Shown here: one piece after another, positions 8,524-18,630 of the stretch
How the letters are laid out: each line of letters begins with the position of its first letter
Position numbering within the stretch: the stretch's first letter is position 1
NCBI RefSeq assembly: GCF_004843725.1
Contig: NZ_CP039451.1
Span: 618,501-682,500, forward strand
DNA length: 64,000 bases
Reading direction: 5' to 3'
Origin: Psychroserpens sp. NJDZ02
GTDB taxonomy: Bacteria; Bacteroidota; Bacteroidia; Flavobacteriales; Flavobacteriaceae
Made by a program: the position numbers and the translations under genes
Notes under the pieces: generated by a model
Databases searched by the model: none
The model's input: only the letters and a program-made list of their open reading frames with translations
Told to the model about the DNA's origin: nothing

Positions 8524-9582
8524 ATGAATATTAAGATTACAGGTACAGGAAGTTATATACCAAGCACTATAGAAAAAAACGAAGATTTCTATAATCACGA
8601 ATTTTTAAATGCTGATGGTTCTAAAATAAATAGCCCAAATGAGGTTATCGTAGAGAAGTTTAAAGCGATAACAGGTATTGGGGAAAGGCGCTATGCTAAA
8701 CCTGAACTATCAAACTCTGACATTGCTTTTTTCGCTGCAGAAAAGGCTATTGCAAACGCAAACATTGATAAAGAAACTTTAGATTATATTATTGTAGCAC
8801 ACAACTATGGTGATGTAAAAACCGGGTCTGAGCAAAGTGATACCGTACCAAGTATAGCTTCTCGTGTAAAACACTTATTGAAAATTAAAAACCCAAAATG
8901 TGTTGGTTACGATTTACTTTTTGGTTGTCCAGGATGGATAGAGGGCGTTATACAAGCCAATGCTTTTATTAAAGCAGGGATCGCTAAACGTTGTTTAGTT
9001 ATTGGTAGCGAAACCTTATCTAGAGTGATAGATGCACATGATCGTGATTCTATGATTTATAGTGATGGTTCTGGTGCTGTTATAGTTGAAGAAACCGCTG
9101 AAGAAGGTGGTATTTTGGCTCACGAATCTGCAACTTTTGCTTATGACGAAGCGCATTATATTTTCTTCGGAGAAACGAATAAGCCTGAAACCGATAGTCA
9201 ACGTCGTTACATTAAAATGTTTGGCCGTAAGATTTACGAATTCGCTTTAACAAACGTACCTCTAGCTTTAAAATCTTGTTTAGAGAAAAGTGGCTACGAT
9301 ATAACGGATGTTAAAAAGATTTTGATCCATCAAGCTAACGAAAAAATGGATGAAGCTATTGTAAAACGTTTTTACAAATTGCATAACATGAAAATGCCTG
9401 AAGGTATAATGCCTATGAGTATTGGTACACTTGGTAATTCAAGCGTTGCAACCGTGCCTACTTTATACGATTTGATTTTAAAAGGTCAATTAGAAAACCA
9501 AGAGATTAACAAAGGGGATGTAATCCTTTTTGCTAGTGTTGGTGCAGGTATGAATATTAATGCTATAGTTTATAAACAATAA
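8524..9582 (+). CDS. 3-oxoacyl-ACP synthase III (FabH)-family protein
   Basis: 352 residues of thiolase fold. The catalytic triad of KAS III is present: Cys135 (LLFGCPGW), His269 (LIHQANEKM) and Asn305 (LGNSSVA). FabH condenses an acyl-CoA with malonyl-ACP to begin fatty-acid synthesis. This protein is longer than typical FabH (about 320) with an unusual N-terminal segment (NEDFYNHEFLNADGSKINSP), a form common in Bacteroidota next to the canonical fabH, so its acyl substrate may differ. The ATG is directly after the T-run of the gcvP terminator, so it needs its own promoter or read-through. Confidence 0.88.
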   Translation: MNIKITGTGSYIPSTIEKNEDFYNHEFLNADGSKINSPNEVIVEKFKAITGIGERRYAKPELSNSDIAFFAAEKAIANANIDKETLDYIIVAHNYGDVKTGSEQSDTVPSIASRVKHLLKIKNPKCVGYDLLFGCPGWIEGVIQANAFIKAGIAKRCLVIGSETLSRVIDAHDRDSMIYSDGSGAVIVEETAEEGGILAHESATFAYDEAHYIFFGETNKPETDSQRRYIKMFGRKIYEFALTNVPLALKSCLEKSGYDITDVKKILIHQANEKMDEAIVKRFYKLHNMKMPEGIMPMSIGTLGNSSVATVPTLYDLILKGQLENQEINKGDVILFASVGAGMNINAIVYKQ

Positions 9583-9617
9583 AAAGCTGAACCCGTTTCA
9601 GACGAAACTCTATTTTT

Positions 9618-10139
9618 GTGTACGAACAAACCTTTCCGCATAAACGCTTTAAACTAACCTATCAATTTTTAGAAAAACATATTTCTAAATCCGAGACAGT
9701 GTTAGATTTAGGTGTCGAAAACCCGTTTACCAAAATTTTAAAAGACAATGCATTTGTAGTTGAAAATACTAAAGGTGAAGATCTAGATTTTGACACCGCT
9801 ACTATTAAAAACTCAGATGCAACAGTAGTCACAGCTTTTGAGATTTTTGAACACCTATTAAATCCTTTTACTGTTTTACAAAGTATAAAAGCAGACAAAT
9901 TAGTGATAAGTGTTCCGCTTAGATTATGGTTTGCTTCTGCTTACAGAAGTAAAACGGATAAATGGGATAGACATTATCACGAGTTTGAAGATTGGCAATT
10001 AGATTGGTTATTAGAAAAAACGGGATGGAAAATTATAGACAGACAAAAATGGACCAATCCAACAAAAAAACTAGGAATTAGACCTATTTTAAGATGGTTT
10101 ACCCCTCGATATTATATTATTTATGCCGAAAGAACTTAA
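9618..10139 (+). CDS. SAM-dependent methyltransferase-like protein
   Basis: 173 residues. The short Rossmann core starts with VLDLGVENPFTKIL (residues 29-42), with Gly-poor motif I; then VVTAFEIFEHLLNP, a typical motif with the EHL signature of methyltransferase type 11/UbiG-like domains, and LVISVPLRLW. GTG at 9618 is the only plausible start codon, and a TATTTTTG box (9611-9618) overlaps it. Either the mRNA is almost leaderless or the box is fortuitous. The glycosyltransferase gene follows after 83 bases. The substrate is unknown. Confidence 0.75.
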   Translation: MYEQTFPHKRFKLTYQFLEKHISKSETVLDLGVENPFTKILKDNAFVVENTKGEDLDFDTATIKNSDATVVTAFEIFEHLLNPFTVLQSIKADKLVISVPLRLWFASAYRSKTDKWDRHYHEFEDWQLDWLLEKTGWKIIDRQKWTNPTKKLGIRPILRWFTPRYYIIYAERT

Positions 10140-10151
10140 GAAAATCTAGTC

Positions 10152-10173
10152 ATTGCGAACATAGTGAAGCAAT
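10152..10173. repeat. REP-like hairpin ATTGC...GCAAT
   Basis: TCATTGCGA and AAGCAATC ends with a 5-bp ATTGC/GCAAT stem. The same type of element is seen at 31183-31209, 61603-61640 and 62665-62690. Such short dispersed hairpins are frequent between flavobacterial genes. Confidence 0.55.
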
Positions 10174-10222
10174 CTTTTCATTAAATTAAAATCATTTAAC
10201 TTTGAATTTTAAATACTAGACC

Positions 10223-11071
10223 TTGAATTTCAGCATTATTATTCCAGCACATAACGAAGAATCTTCTATTGGATTAACGCTACAGTCTTTAGTAGACCAA
10301 ACGTTACTTCCTAAACAAATTGTGGTGGTTAATGATAACTCTACGGATAATACCAAAACGATTGTAAAGGACTTTCAGAAACAATATGACTGTATCACTT
10401 TAGTTAACGTTACGTCATCAAACAAACACTTACCAGGTACTAAAATAATCAATGCCTTTTACAAAGGTTATGAGGTTTTGAATACCAATTACGATGTACT
10501 TTGTAAATTTGATGCCGATCTTATATTTCCTTTAAATTATTTAGAAACATTAGCCCTTCATTTTAATAAAAGTAAAACCATTGGAATGGTTGCTGGCTAT
10601 TGTTATATTGAAAAAAACAACGATTGGGTTCTAGAATCTATTACAGGAAAAGACCATATTAGAGGTGCACTTAAAGCTTACCGAAAAGATTGTTTTGAAG
10701 CTATCGGACAACTTAAAAGAGAGATGGGCTGGGATACTATTGACGAGTTGTTAGCGAAATATAATAAGTATGATATTGTCCTGGACGACACATTACACGT
10801 CAAACATTTAAAACCTACAGGTGCAAGCTACAATAAAGGTGCAAAATACTTGCAAGGTGAAGCGATGTACAAAATGCGCTACGGTTTTACACTGACACTT
10901 ATAACAGCCTTAAAAATGGGCTTAAAAAAGAAAAGCTTTCGCTACTTTAAAGATTATATTATTGGCTATCTAAAAGCTTCCAGAAACAAACCCGAACAAC
11001 TAGTATCAATTAAAGAAGGTCAATTTATCAGAAACCTAAGATGGACTGGTGTTAAGAAAAAATTATTTTAG
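10223..11071 (+). CDS. family 2 glycosyltransferase
   Basis: 282 residues with a GT-A fold: nucleotide-sugar binding start FSIIIPAHNEESSIGLTLQSL, VVVNDNSTDNT, and the metal-binding DxD-like KFDADLIFP (near residue 100). A later ED-like segment is GWDTIDELLAKYN. The start is TTG at 10223; no ATG lies near. There are no membrane segments except a weakly hydrophobic stretch near residue 235. It probably transfers a sugar to a surface glycan or lipid. A TAACTTTG box at 10197-10204 could be its -7 promoter element. Confidence 0.88.
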   Translation: MNFSIIIPAHNEESSIGLTLQSLVDQTLLPKQIVVVNDNSTDNTKTIVKDFQKQYDCITLVNVTSSNKHLPGTKIINAFYKGYEVLNTNYDVLCKFDADLIFPLNYLETLALHFNKSKTIGMVAGYCYIEKNNDWVLESITGKDHIRGALKAYRKDCFEAIGQLKREMGWDTIDELLAKYNKYDIVLDDTLHVKHLKPTGASYNKGAKYLQGEAMYKMRYGFTLTLITALKMGLKKKSFRYFKDYIIGYLKASRNKPEQLVSIKEGQFIRNLRWTGVKKKLF

Positions 11072-11192
11072 AAAACGTTGATCTGACAATACTGAAGGTC
11101 AATTAAATAGTGAAAGCATCATTTTTTAAAGTTTTTTTTTAACAGCTTCAACCTTTCACCTTCTCTCTTTTGCCTTATACTTTTAAAACAAT

Positions 11193-11999
11193 CTAAAAAC
11201 TCCAGCCTTTATAATCACTTGAAGCTTCTAATCTATTCTCTGTAACATCATCTAATTCTGAAAAGAAATCAATGCCTGTTAAATCCTCAATAGTATCAAC
11301 TGAGGTTACAAATTTATATAACGGCTGATCAGATTCTTGATGATCCATTAAAAATGCGATAACTTTAGTTTTACCAGAATTATTATCTATTAATACTTTA
11401 TAAAATTGATTAGGTACAGCTACTTTTTCTGTTCCAATAGTTTTCATTTCTCCTTTTAGAATTCCTCCAGAAACTACAAAAACACCATCATACTTACTGG
11501 CCCAATACCGTGTCTTTTGTTCTAACCTGTTCCAAACACCAGCATTAAAATCATGTCGCTGCGGAGAAACATTACTCGTTAAAAAAGTTTCGTCATGTGC
11601 TGCTTTACTATATTTTCTATCCCCTGCAGGACATAAATGCCCACGATCATACCCTGATTTTTTATAGTTACGCCAGTGTGCTGCTCCAGTTTTTACTGCT
11701 TTATCCACTTCAAAATAAGGTCTTTTAAAGTCGTTCTTTGATAAATGGCTTTTTTTAAGTTCATAAGCCACCCACTCTGCTTGCTCGTGTGGTTCGCTAT
11801 AACTTAAACTATAACCATCATGATGCACAATTTGCCCCGTGGTGCTTGTTGGTAAAAAGTATTCGTTTGTATCAGATTTTACAGTAGCGCCTTGTTCGAC
11901 AACTTCCGTTTGATCTCTTACATCTAAATATTCTTTTGTACCGTAAGTCGCTATTATGATTAATGCCGTTAATAAAGAGTATTTAGTTTTATTAGACAT
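11193..11999 (-). CDS. DNA/RNA non-specific endonuclease (NUC1 family)
   Basis: 268 residues. The catalytic motif DRGH is present in GYDRGHLCPAGDRK, where His is the general base, and the magnesium ligand Asn is in FNAGVWNRLEQ. An N-terminal membrane segment or uncleaved signal (about residues 7-20) indicates export to the periplasm or outside. Its ATG overlaps the stop of the upstream T9SS gene by one base (TAATG), so translation of the two is probably coupled and the nuclease may be made together with the secreted adhesin-like protein. Extracellular nucleases of this kind supply phosphate or nucleosides or degrade matrix DNA. Confidence 0.92.
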   Translation of the reverse strand: MSNKTKYSLLTALIIIATYGTKEYLDVRDQTEVVEQGATVKSDTNEYFLPTSTTGQIVHHDGYSLSYSEPHEQAEWVAYELKKSHLSKNDFKRPYFEVDKAVKTGAAHWRNYKKSGYDRGHLCPAGDRKYSKAAHDETFLTSNVSPQRHDFNAGVWNRLEQKTRYWASKYDGVFVVSGGILKGEMKTIGTEKVAVPNQFYKVLIDNNSGKTKVIAFLMDHQESDQPLYKFVTSVDTIEDLTGIDFFSELDDVTENRLEASSDYKGWSF

Positions 12000-14968
12000 T
12001 ATTGCTTTATAAATTTAAGCTTTAATTTTTGACCAGAATTTTGAGCTATTTCAGCAATATAGATGCCTGTTTTTAAAAATGAAAGATCAACTTCTTTAGA
12101 ATCTACGTCATCTAATACTTTTATTTTTTGACCTAATATACTGTAAATAGTTATAGCTTCAATATTATTTAATGCTGTAAAAACTAAAGCCTCCTTATCT
12201 GCATTATAATACAATCCCGCTGCCTCAGTATTAAAATCACCTGCAGACAAACTTTTTGCCGTTTGATAAACAATAGAAAATCTAGACTCGTCTTCACCTT
12301 CATTTAAAGTTAACGTTACAGGATTAGATTTTATATCATAAAACATGTTAGTTTCATTATCTTTTAAATAAATAGTTTCGTTAGTAGGAAAATTTAATGT
12401 TCTATCAATATCAAAAGTAAAGTCTCCTGAGTTTGTGATAGCAATCCCTAATGGAATTTCATCTGAAATATCAAAACTATGCAGGCCTTGAATGCACATT
12501 TTCTTCTCAATTATTGGCCAATATGCTTCGTTTGGCAATTCATTAAAAGACTCGCTATCATAACCGTTGTCATAATCCGCACTAGCATTAGTATCATACC
12601 CTAAAGCGATTGTCGATTCGTTATTTTGATGGTCTTTAAATTTAAGCCAAAATATAATGCGATCATCTACTGGAGTGGTCTGTGCCGATCTATAAAATGT
12701 AGATTCACTTAAAGATTCTCTAGCGAATACACGTTGACTATTACTAAACTGAATGGTCCCGGTATTTTGAATTTTTACAAAGAAACCCTGCCCAACTGCG
12801 ACTGCATCTTCAGGAGCTCCTTTGGATGACGCGCTGCCTGTAGAAGGTAATGATGGCGCTTCTGTACCAGTTAGGTTATTACGAGTAGCGTAACCTCCTT
12901 GATAATCGGCTAATATATGTGTGTTATTTTCCTGAAAATGCTCATAAAGATATATAGACCCTTCAATTATAGTTGAATTATCAGCAATAAATTCCTTTGC
13001 ACTCATTGCCGATGGATAAGGGTTACCAACCAAAACTTGATTCCCGCTAATGGCAGAGATACTATAGTTTCCGTCATTTGCTGTACCTCTAAAAACATAA
13101 GTCTGATCTGTCGTTGGTGTTGGCGTCGTATTACCTGAACCTTTCATAAGATATCCCATTGCTGGAGTTATCGCAGTCGTTGGTGCTATATGGTTCCATC
13201 CATAATAATTATCTATTAAATCGTTAAAAGTATATAACCAATAACTGCTTAATTCTATTGGACTAGCCAATGGATTAGCATCATATCCTCCCGTAAATCC
13301 AACTGGTCCAGCTTCGGTTTCTAAATAACCAACTTGCCAATCACCACTTCTATGCACTGGTGCACTCCAGTAATTATAATTATATAAATTAAAAGTCCCT
13401 TGTTGTCTAATTTTTAAATCACCACTTCCTGTATTTAAAGAAACTCCTGTATGATTTTGGATTAACTGAGCTTCTCCTAATAAATCTATGACTCCTTCAT
13501 TAAATATGCCATTGTCCACTTCTAATAAGACACCATCATTAACTTGTAATGTTGCTCCCGATTCTACTTCGACTTCTCTAATATGTGCATCTGCAGTTAA
13601 AACAGCTGTACTTCCGGTTTTAACCGTCAACTTTAAACAAGAATCTGTAGTATCCGGTGCATTTGAAGTACCTGAACCGTTAAAAAAAGTGGTTCCGTTC
13701 CAAACAATTTGATCCGTATATCGTAATGTGAAATAATCAGCGTCGGAAAATGATACTCCAGTTGCTGTCGCTGTTGTACCTGAAACAGTCAAATTATAAG
13801 ACGTCGCACTACTAAAGTTACTATCATTATCCACCACTAATTGTAAATCACCACAAATAGCTGCGATAGACATACCTGAAATATCAAAAGACATGGTTAC
13901 TGTGCCCAAATCTCCAACTTTACTAACTCTCCATTTAGAATTAAGTTGATCGCTATAATTAGAAGTATTGGTGACAAAACCATAACTTGGATCCTTACTC
14001 TCCTCTCCCCAGAATAAAAAATCACCATTAGATAATGCTGAAGGTGTATTAATTCTTACAATACCGGTTCCTTTAGAATCTGTATGACTGCTCCCGTCTG
14101 TCGCTTGACCTATACCTGCAACGTCATGATCAAAATCTCCGTTTGCAGGATTGTCTTGAGTATAAAAGTCGTTACTTGTTAATGACCGATTAAATTTTGA
14201 AGACAAATAATTATCTATAATAATACGTTGTGATGCATTTACTTTTTCTTTAAAAACAACGACCTCTGTAATACCACCTGAGAAACCATTAGTACTTGTT
14301 GTATATCCTCCTAAATTAAATCTTTGAGAACTATGAGAATTATAAGTAGAACTTCCCGCAACTGTAGCAAGTAAATCTTCGTTTCGATACAACTGCTTAC
14401 CTGTTGTAGGATGTGCATCATAAGACCATATAGAATAATCTAATAAGCCAGTCAAGCCTCCGACCTGGATTCGTCCATCGGTACCACAACAAGCACCTAT
14501 ATCAAAATAAACAGTACCATTCCAAGGGATATGATTAGAAAACCTAGTAGAACCCACTAATGGATCTGTAGTATAAACCACTGACCTCTGAGAGGTATTG
14601 TTAGCCTTTGCAACCGTAAACGAAGAGGCTTGATTTGTAACAAAATTTGATGTGGTTAACGTTAATCCTGTTCTAAGTCTATTAGCGCCATTAAACGCTA
14701 TTTCGTTATAACCATTTATTGTAGCTATATTTAATGTGGGTCTAAGAGTCCCCGTCTCGCTAATATCAAAAGCTGCAACTCCTGCTGAATTCGACCAAGT
14801 ATCTATTAATGAGCCTGAAGTCGAAATACCATTATCCGGACGATACCATATAATTAAACTTGAACTACCATCATCGGATCCAACTCCACCTGGACCGGTT
14901 TGAGCAAATAAATATGTAGGTAATAAAAATGCGAAGAGCATTATTGATAATAAAGATTTTTTTAACAT
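11999..14968 (-). CDS. T9SS-secreted modular protein, paralogue A
   Basis: 989 residues from the ATG at 14968. Upstream ATGs are in frame, but only this one gives a clean signal peptide (MLKKSLLSIMLFAFLLPTYLFAQ). After TGPGGVG comes a LamG/concanavalin-like domain (to about residue 260), then a region shared with the two paralogues (FLFWGEESKDPSYGFVT onward) and a C-terminal type IX sorting domain (LKTGIYIAEIAQNSGQKLKLKFIKQ is split here as LKTGIYIAEI and the closing KLKFIKQ). T9SS would carry it across the outer membrane and attach it or release it. It sits in a tandem of three with paralogues B (15283) and C (18733). The role, adhesion or glycan binding, is inferred. Confidence 0.9.
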   Translation of the reverse strand: MLKKSLLSIMLFAFLLPTYLFAQTGPGGVGSDDGSSSLIIWYRPDNGISTSGSLIDTWSNSAGVAAFDISETGTLRPTLNIATINGYNEIAFNGANRLRTGLTLTTSNFVTNQASSFTVAKANNTSQRSVVYTTDPLVGSTRFSNHIPWNGTVYFDIGACCGTDGRIQVGGLTGLLDYSIWSYDAHPTTGKQLYRNEDLLATVAGSSTYNSHSSQRFNLGGYTTSTNGFSGGITEVVVFKEKVNASQRIIIDNYLSSKFNRSLTSNDFYTQDNPANGDFDHDVAGIGQATDGSSHTDSKGTGIVRINTPSALSNGDFLFWGEESKDPSYGFVTNTSNYSDQLNSKWRVSKVGDLGTVTMSFDISGMSIAAICGDLQLVVDNDSNFSSATSYNLTVSGTTATATGVSFSDADYFTLRYTDQIVWNGTTFFNGSGTSNAPDTTDSCLKLTVKTGSTAVLTADAHIREVEVESGATLQVNDGVLLEVDNGIFNEGVIDLLGEAQLIQNHTGVSLNTGSGDLKIRQQGTFNLYNYNYWSAPVHRSGDWQVGYLETEAGPVGFTGGYDANPLASPIELSSYWLYTFNDLIDNYYGWNHIAPTTAITPAMGYLMKGSGNTTPTPTTDQTYVFRGTANDGNYSISAISGNQVLVGNPYPSAMSAKEFIADNSTIIEGSIYLYEHFQENNTHILADYQGGYATRNNLTGTEAPSLPSTGSASSKGAPEDAVAVGQGFFVKIQNTGTIQFSNSQRVFARESLSESTFYRSAQTTPVDDRIIFWLKFKDHQNNESTIALGYDTNASADYDNGYDSESFNELPNEAYWPIIEKKMCIQGLHSFDISDEIPLGIAITNSGDFTFDIDRTLNFPTNETIYLKDNETNMFYDIKSNPVTLTLNEGEDESRFSIVYQTAKSLSAGDFNTEAAGLYYNADKEALVFTALNNIEAITIYSILGQKIKVLDDVDSKEVDLSFLKTGIYIAEIAQNSGQKLKLKFIKQ

Positions 14969-15282
14969 GCTAATAATAGTTTTAGGGCAATACGAATATA
15001 TGCAAACTAAAATATTATTAGATATTTTTAATCTAACCATTAACAAAAACCGACAAAACGTAAATAAAATCGATGAAATAAAGACCAACCATAATTTACT
15101 CTTTAAACAAAAAAACAGGCTGCATAGAATAGTCTTGACTAATGTCTTTGATTTTATTAACGACATCATCCTATCACTCAACACAATAACAAACACTTAC
15201 AAACTATCCGTTATTGTACCCATACTCTTATTTGCATCAATTACAAGACTTTACCAGCCCTAAACCTTGTACCCAAAACTAC
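14969..15282. other. 314-base gap between T9SS paralogues A and B
   Basis: It should hold the promoter of paralogue A (minus strand). I see no convincing terminator after paralogue B and no conserved hairpin. Short frames on both strands here have no family features, and I leave them out. Confidence 0.4.
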
Positions 15283-18200
15283 TTAAGGTTTTATAAATTT
15301 AAGTGTTATTTTCTGACCAGAATCTTGATTAATTTCAGCAATATAAATACCTGTATTTAAAAACGAAAGGTTAACTTCTCTAGAATCCACATCTTCTAAT
15401 ACTTTTACTTTTTGACCTAACATATTATAAATAGCTATAGCCTCAATATTATTTATATTCTCTAGAGCTTTAAAAACCAAAGCGTCTTTATTGACATTAT
15501 AATACACTCCCGATGTCTCAGTATCAAAATCACTTGTAGACAAACTTTCTGAAGTTTTATAAACAATAGAAAATCTAGACTCGTCTTCACCTTCACTTAG
15601 CGTTAACGTTACTGGATTAGATTGTATATCGTAAAATATGTTAGTTTGATTATCTTTTAAATATATAGTTTCGTTAGTAGGAAAATTTAATGTTCTATCA
15701 ATATCAAAAGTGAAATCTCCTGATTCCGAGATAGCGATACCTAATGGAATTTCATCCGAAACATCAAAACTATGCAATCCTTGAATACTCATTTTCTTGT
15801 CAATTATTGGCCAATACACTTCGTTTGGTAACTCATTAAAAGACTCGCTATCATAACCTTTATCAAACCCTACACTCGCATTAGTATCATAACCTAAAGC
15901 TATTGTAGATTCGTTGTCTAATTGGTCTTTAAATTTAAGCCAAAATATAATTCTATCATCTACTGGAGTGGCCTGTGCAGATCTATAAAATGTAGATTCA
16001 CTTGCTGATTCTCTAGCAAATACACGTTGGCTATTACGAAAACGAATAGTCCCTGTATTTTCAATTTTAACAAAGAAACCCTGTGCCACTGCAACAGCCT
16101 CTTTAGGCGCTCCTTTTGAAGAAGCATTACCTGTAGAAGGTAATGATGGCGCTTCTACACCCGTTAATAAATTACGAGTAGCGTATCCCCCTTGATAATC
16201 AGCTAATATATGTGTATTATTTTCCTGAAAATGTTCATAAAGATATATAGACCCTTCAATTACAGACAAATTATCATTTATAAATGCTGTTGCTGTAATA
16301 GCCGATGGATATGGATTACCAATCAAAACTTGATTACCGCTAACTGTAGACACACTATAATCTCCGTCGTTTGCTGTCCCTTTGAAAACGTAGGTTTGAT
16401 CAGTCGTTGGTGTGGGTGTTGTATCACCTGAACCTTTCATAAGATACCCCATACTTGGCGCTATTGCGGTAGTTGGTGTTATATGATTCCAGCCGTAATA
16501 ATTATCTATTAAATCGTTAAAAGTATACAACCAATAACTACTTAACTCTATTGGACTAGCTGAAGGGTCTGCATCATAAGCAGAAGTAAATCCAACAGGC
16601 CCAGTCTCTGTTTCCAAAAAGCTTATTTGCCAATCTCCATTTCTGTTAACCGGTGCACTCCAATAATTATAGTTATATAAATTATAAGTCCCTTCTTGTC
16701 TAATTTTTAAATCACCACTCCCTGTATTAAAAGAAGTTCCTGTATGATTTTGGATTAGCTGTGCTTCTCCTAATAAGTCTATGACTCCTTCATTAAATAT
16801 GCCATTGTCCACTTCTAATAAGACACCATTATTAACTTGTAATGTTGCACCTGGCTCTACTTCAACCTCTCTAACATGTGCATCCGCAATTAAAACAGCT
16901 GTACTTCCGGCTTTAACTGTCAACTTTAAACAAGAATCTGTAGTATCCGGTGCATTTGAGCCACCTGAACCATTAAAAAAAGCACTACCGCTCCAAACAA
17001 TTTGATCCGTATATCTTAAAGTAAAATAATCTCCGTCAGAAAATGATACTCCAGTTGCTGTCGCAGTTGTACCTGAAACAGTCAAATTATAAGACGTCGC
17101 ACTACTAAAGTTACTATCATTATCCACCACTAATTGCATATTACTACAAATAGAACCTACAGATAAAGTAGACATATCAAAAGCAACTGTTACCGTACCT
17201 AAATCTCCGGTTTTACTGACTCTCCATTTAGAATCCAGTTGTTCCGAAAAGTTAGAGTTGTTTGTTACAAAAGCAGAAGCAGGAGTTCTGCGCTCCTCTC
17301 CCCAGAATAAGAAATCACCATCAGATAATGCTGAAGGTGTATTAATCCTAACCATTCCTGTTCCTTGAGAATCTGTGTGATTACTTCCATCTATAGCTTG
17401 ACCTATTCCTGCAACGTCAAAATCGAAATTACCGTTTGCAGTATTATCTTGAATATAAAAGTCATTTGCCACTAAAGAAATATCATATTTTGCAGACAAA
17501 TAGTTGTTTACTATTATGGTCTCAGCTTGATTTAGCTTATAGTTATAATGAATGATTTCTGCCATTTCACTTTTTGCATAACGACCATCTCCAACATCCA
17601 ATATTCCAATTGTTAAAGGAGCAGGAGAATTATTTAAACCAGTAGAAGACTCTGCTCCTGTTCTTAAAACACTACCGTTTCTAAACATAGAACTTCTTGC
17701 ACTAGAAGGCAGAGTTCCATCAAAATCGAAACCCAAAATATAATTTTGATTATTCGAAAAAGATCCTCCTATGTCATAACGGTTATTTCCTGTTACAATA
17801 TCATTTGACAATCTATTATTATAAAAAAAGAAGGTATAAGAATAAGTTAAACCATTAGTATTATAATCGTCTCGTTTACTTACCATAGCTTGAACAGTAT
17901 CTCCACTACCATTCAATCCTTTTGGTTGTACTACGGTAAAAAAGCTTATAGCACTAGCACCATCTAAGATATCACTATCATCTACCTTTAACCAATCGTT
18001 AGTACCATCAAAACTTAAACTAGGATAACTATTAAAGGAAGATGTACTCTGAAAAGTAGGTTCTTCAGAATTTAAAATTTGATTTGCATCATTACTGTTA
18101 CCCGAAGCATCTTGCCAGTTAGAAACAGGAGCGCCATCTGCCAAATTTAAATCATCAACTTTTAGCCACAGTCCATTGGTTGAAGAATTACCAACACCTC

Positions 18201-18285
18201 CAGGTCCTGTTTGAGCAAATAAATAATCGGGTGTTAAGAACAATAACGACACTAGCGCTATTGATAATAAAGTACTTTTAAACAT
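15283..18285 (-). CDS. T9SS-secreted modular protein, paralogue B
   Basis: 1000 residues. Signal peptide MFKSTLLSIALVSLLFLTPD...FAQ, then TGPGGVG, then a LamG-like domain that differs from that of paralogue A (LWLKVDDLNLADGAPVSNW, SLSFDGTNDWLKVDD). From about residue 275 (FYIQDNTANGNFDFDVAGIG) it is almost the same as A and C to the end, including the type A T9SS sorting domain. Where A has SYGFVTNTSNYSD, this copy has a changed patch (TPASAFVTNNSNFSE). Variable N-terminal lectin-like domains on a constant body suggest different ligands. Transcription from its own promoter is likely, given the long gaps on both sides. Confidence 0.9.
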   Translation of the reverse strand: MFKSTLLSIALVSLLFLTPDYLFAQTGPGGVGNSSTNGLWLKVDDLNLADGAPVSNWQDASGNSNDANQILNSEEPTFQSTSSFNSYPSLSFDGTNDWLKVDDSDILDGASAISFFTVVQPKGLNGSGDTVQAMVSKRDDYNTNGLTYSYTFFFYNNRLSNDIVTGNNRYDIGGSFSNNQNYILGFDFDGTLPSSARSSMFRNGSVLRTGAESSTGLNNSPAPLTIGILDVGDGRYAKSEMAEIIHYNYKLNQAETIIVNNYLSAKYDISLVANDFYIQDNTANGNFDFDVAGIGQAIDGSNHTDSQGTGMVRINTPSALSDGDFLFWGEERRTPASAFVTNNSNFSEQLDSKWRVSKTGDLGTVTVAFDMSTLSVGSICSNMQLVVDNDSNFSSATSYNLTVSGTTATATGVSFSDGDYFTLRYTDQIVWSGSAFFNGSGGSNAPDTTDSCLKLTVKAGSTAVLIADAHVREVEVEPGATLQVNNGVLLEVDNGIFNEGVIDLLGEAQLIQNHTGTSFNTGSGDLKIRQEGTYNLYNYNYWSAPVNRNGDWQISFLETETGPVGFTSAYDADPSASPIELSSYWLYTFNDLIDNYYGWNHITPTTAIAPSMGYLMKGSGDTTPTPTTDQTYVFKGTANDGDYSVSTVSGNQVLIGNPYPSAITATAFINDNLSVIEGSIYLYEHFQENNTHILADYQGGYATRNLLTGVEAPSLPSTGNASSKGAPKEAVAVAQGFFVKIENTGTIRFRNSQRVFARESASESTFYRSAQATPVDDRIIFWLKFKDQLDNESTIALGYDTNASVGFDKGYDSESFNELPNEVYWPIIDKKMSIQGLHSFDVSDEIPLGIAISESGDFTFDIDRTLNFPTNETIYLKDNQTNIFYDIQSNPVTLTLSEGEDESRFSIVYKTSESLSTSDFDTETSGVYYNVNKDALVFKALENINNIEAIAIYNMLGQKVKVLEDVDSREVNLSFLNTGIYIAEINQDSGQKITLKFIKP

Positions 18286-18630
18286 TAATTTAGTTATTTA
18301 GGGAGCCCAAATGTAGCTAAACAATCTTCTTTTTAGAAGAATTTAACTAAGGATTTGCACTCTAATCGACAAAAGGTCAAATACATCCGACCACTGTGGT
18401 TAAAACCACACTTGATACTGTTCAAAGGGCTTAAGAAAACAAAATTCAGAGTCAAAAAAGATAAAAAACCGGACTATTCTTTGTTATTGAGACACTATTA
18501 TCATGATAAATCTTTACTTTATTTAGCTACTCATAAATACTACATTACACGTAGGCCTTACACCATTATTATCACATCCATTTTAGTATCAATTAAATTA
18601 ACCAAGAAATAAAATAGTCTTCTCCAAATA
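18286..18630. other. non-coding gap upstream of paralogue B
   Basis: Holds the promoter region of paralogue B (minus strand). Two small perfect inverted repeats are visible: TCTTCT/AGAAGA (18325-18340) and TGTGGTT/AACCACA (18395-18410). A weak frame of 85 residues on the plus strand (18355-18612) has no family features and is probably not a gene. Confidence 0.4.

Noticed and set aside
9595..9608. GTTTC/GAAAC inverted repeat behind the FabH-like gene as a terminator
   Set aside because: Only 5 pairs and no T-run directly behind it.
13488..13712. Open frame on the plus strand inside T9SS paralogue A, with matching ones at 16781 and 20231
   Set aside because: They are antisense shadows of the same conserved stretch in the three paralogues; the similarity comes from the sense genes.
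14967..15263. 98-residue frame on the plus strand and the long N-terminal extension of paralogue A
   Set aside because: Low-complexity, Lys/Asn/Ile-rich translation; the true start of paralogue A is given by its signal peptide at 14968.
18355..18612. 85-residue frame on the plus strand between paralogues B and C
   Set aside because: No family features, no promoter box, and it lies in the promoter region of paralogue B.
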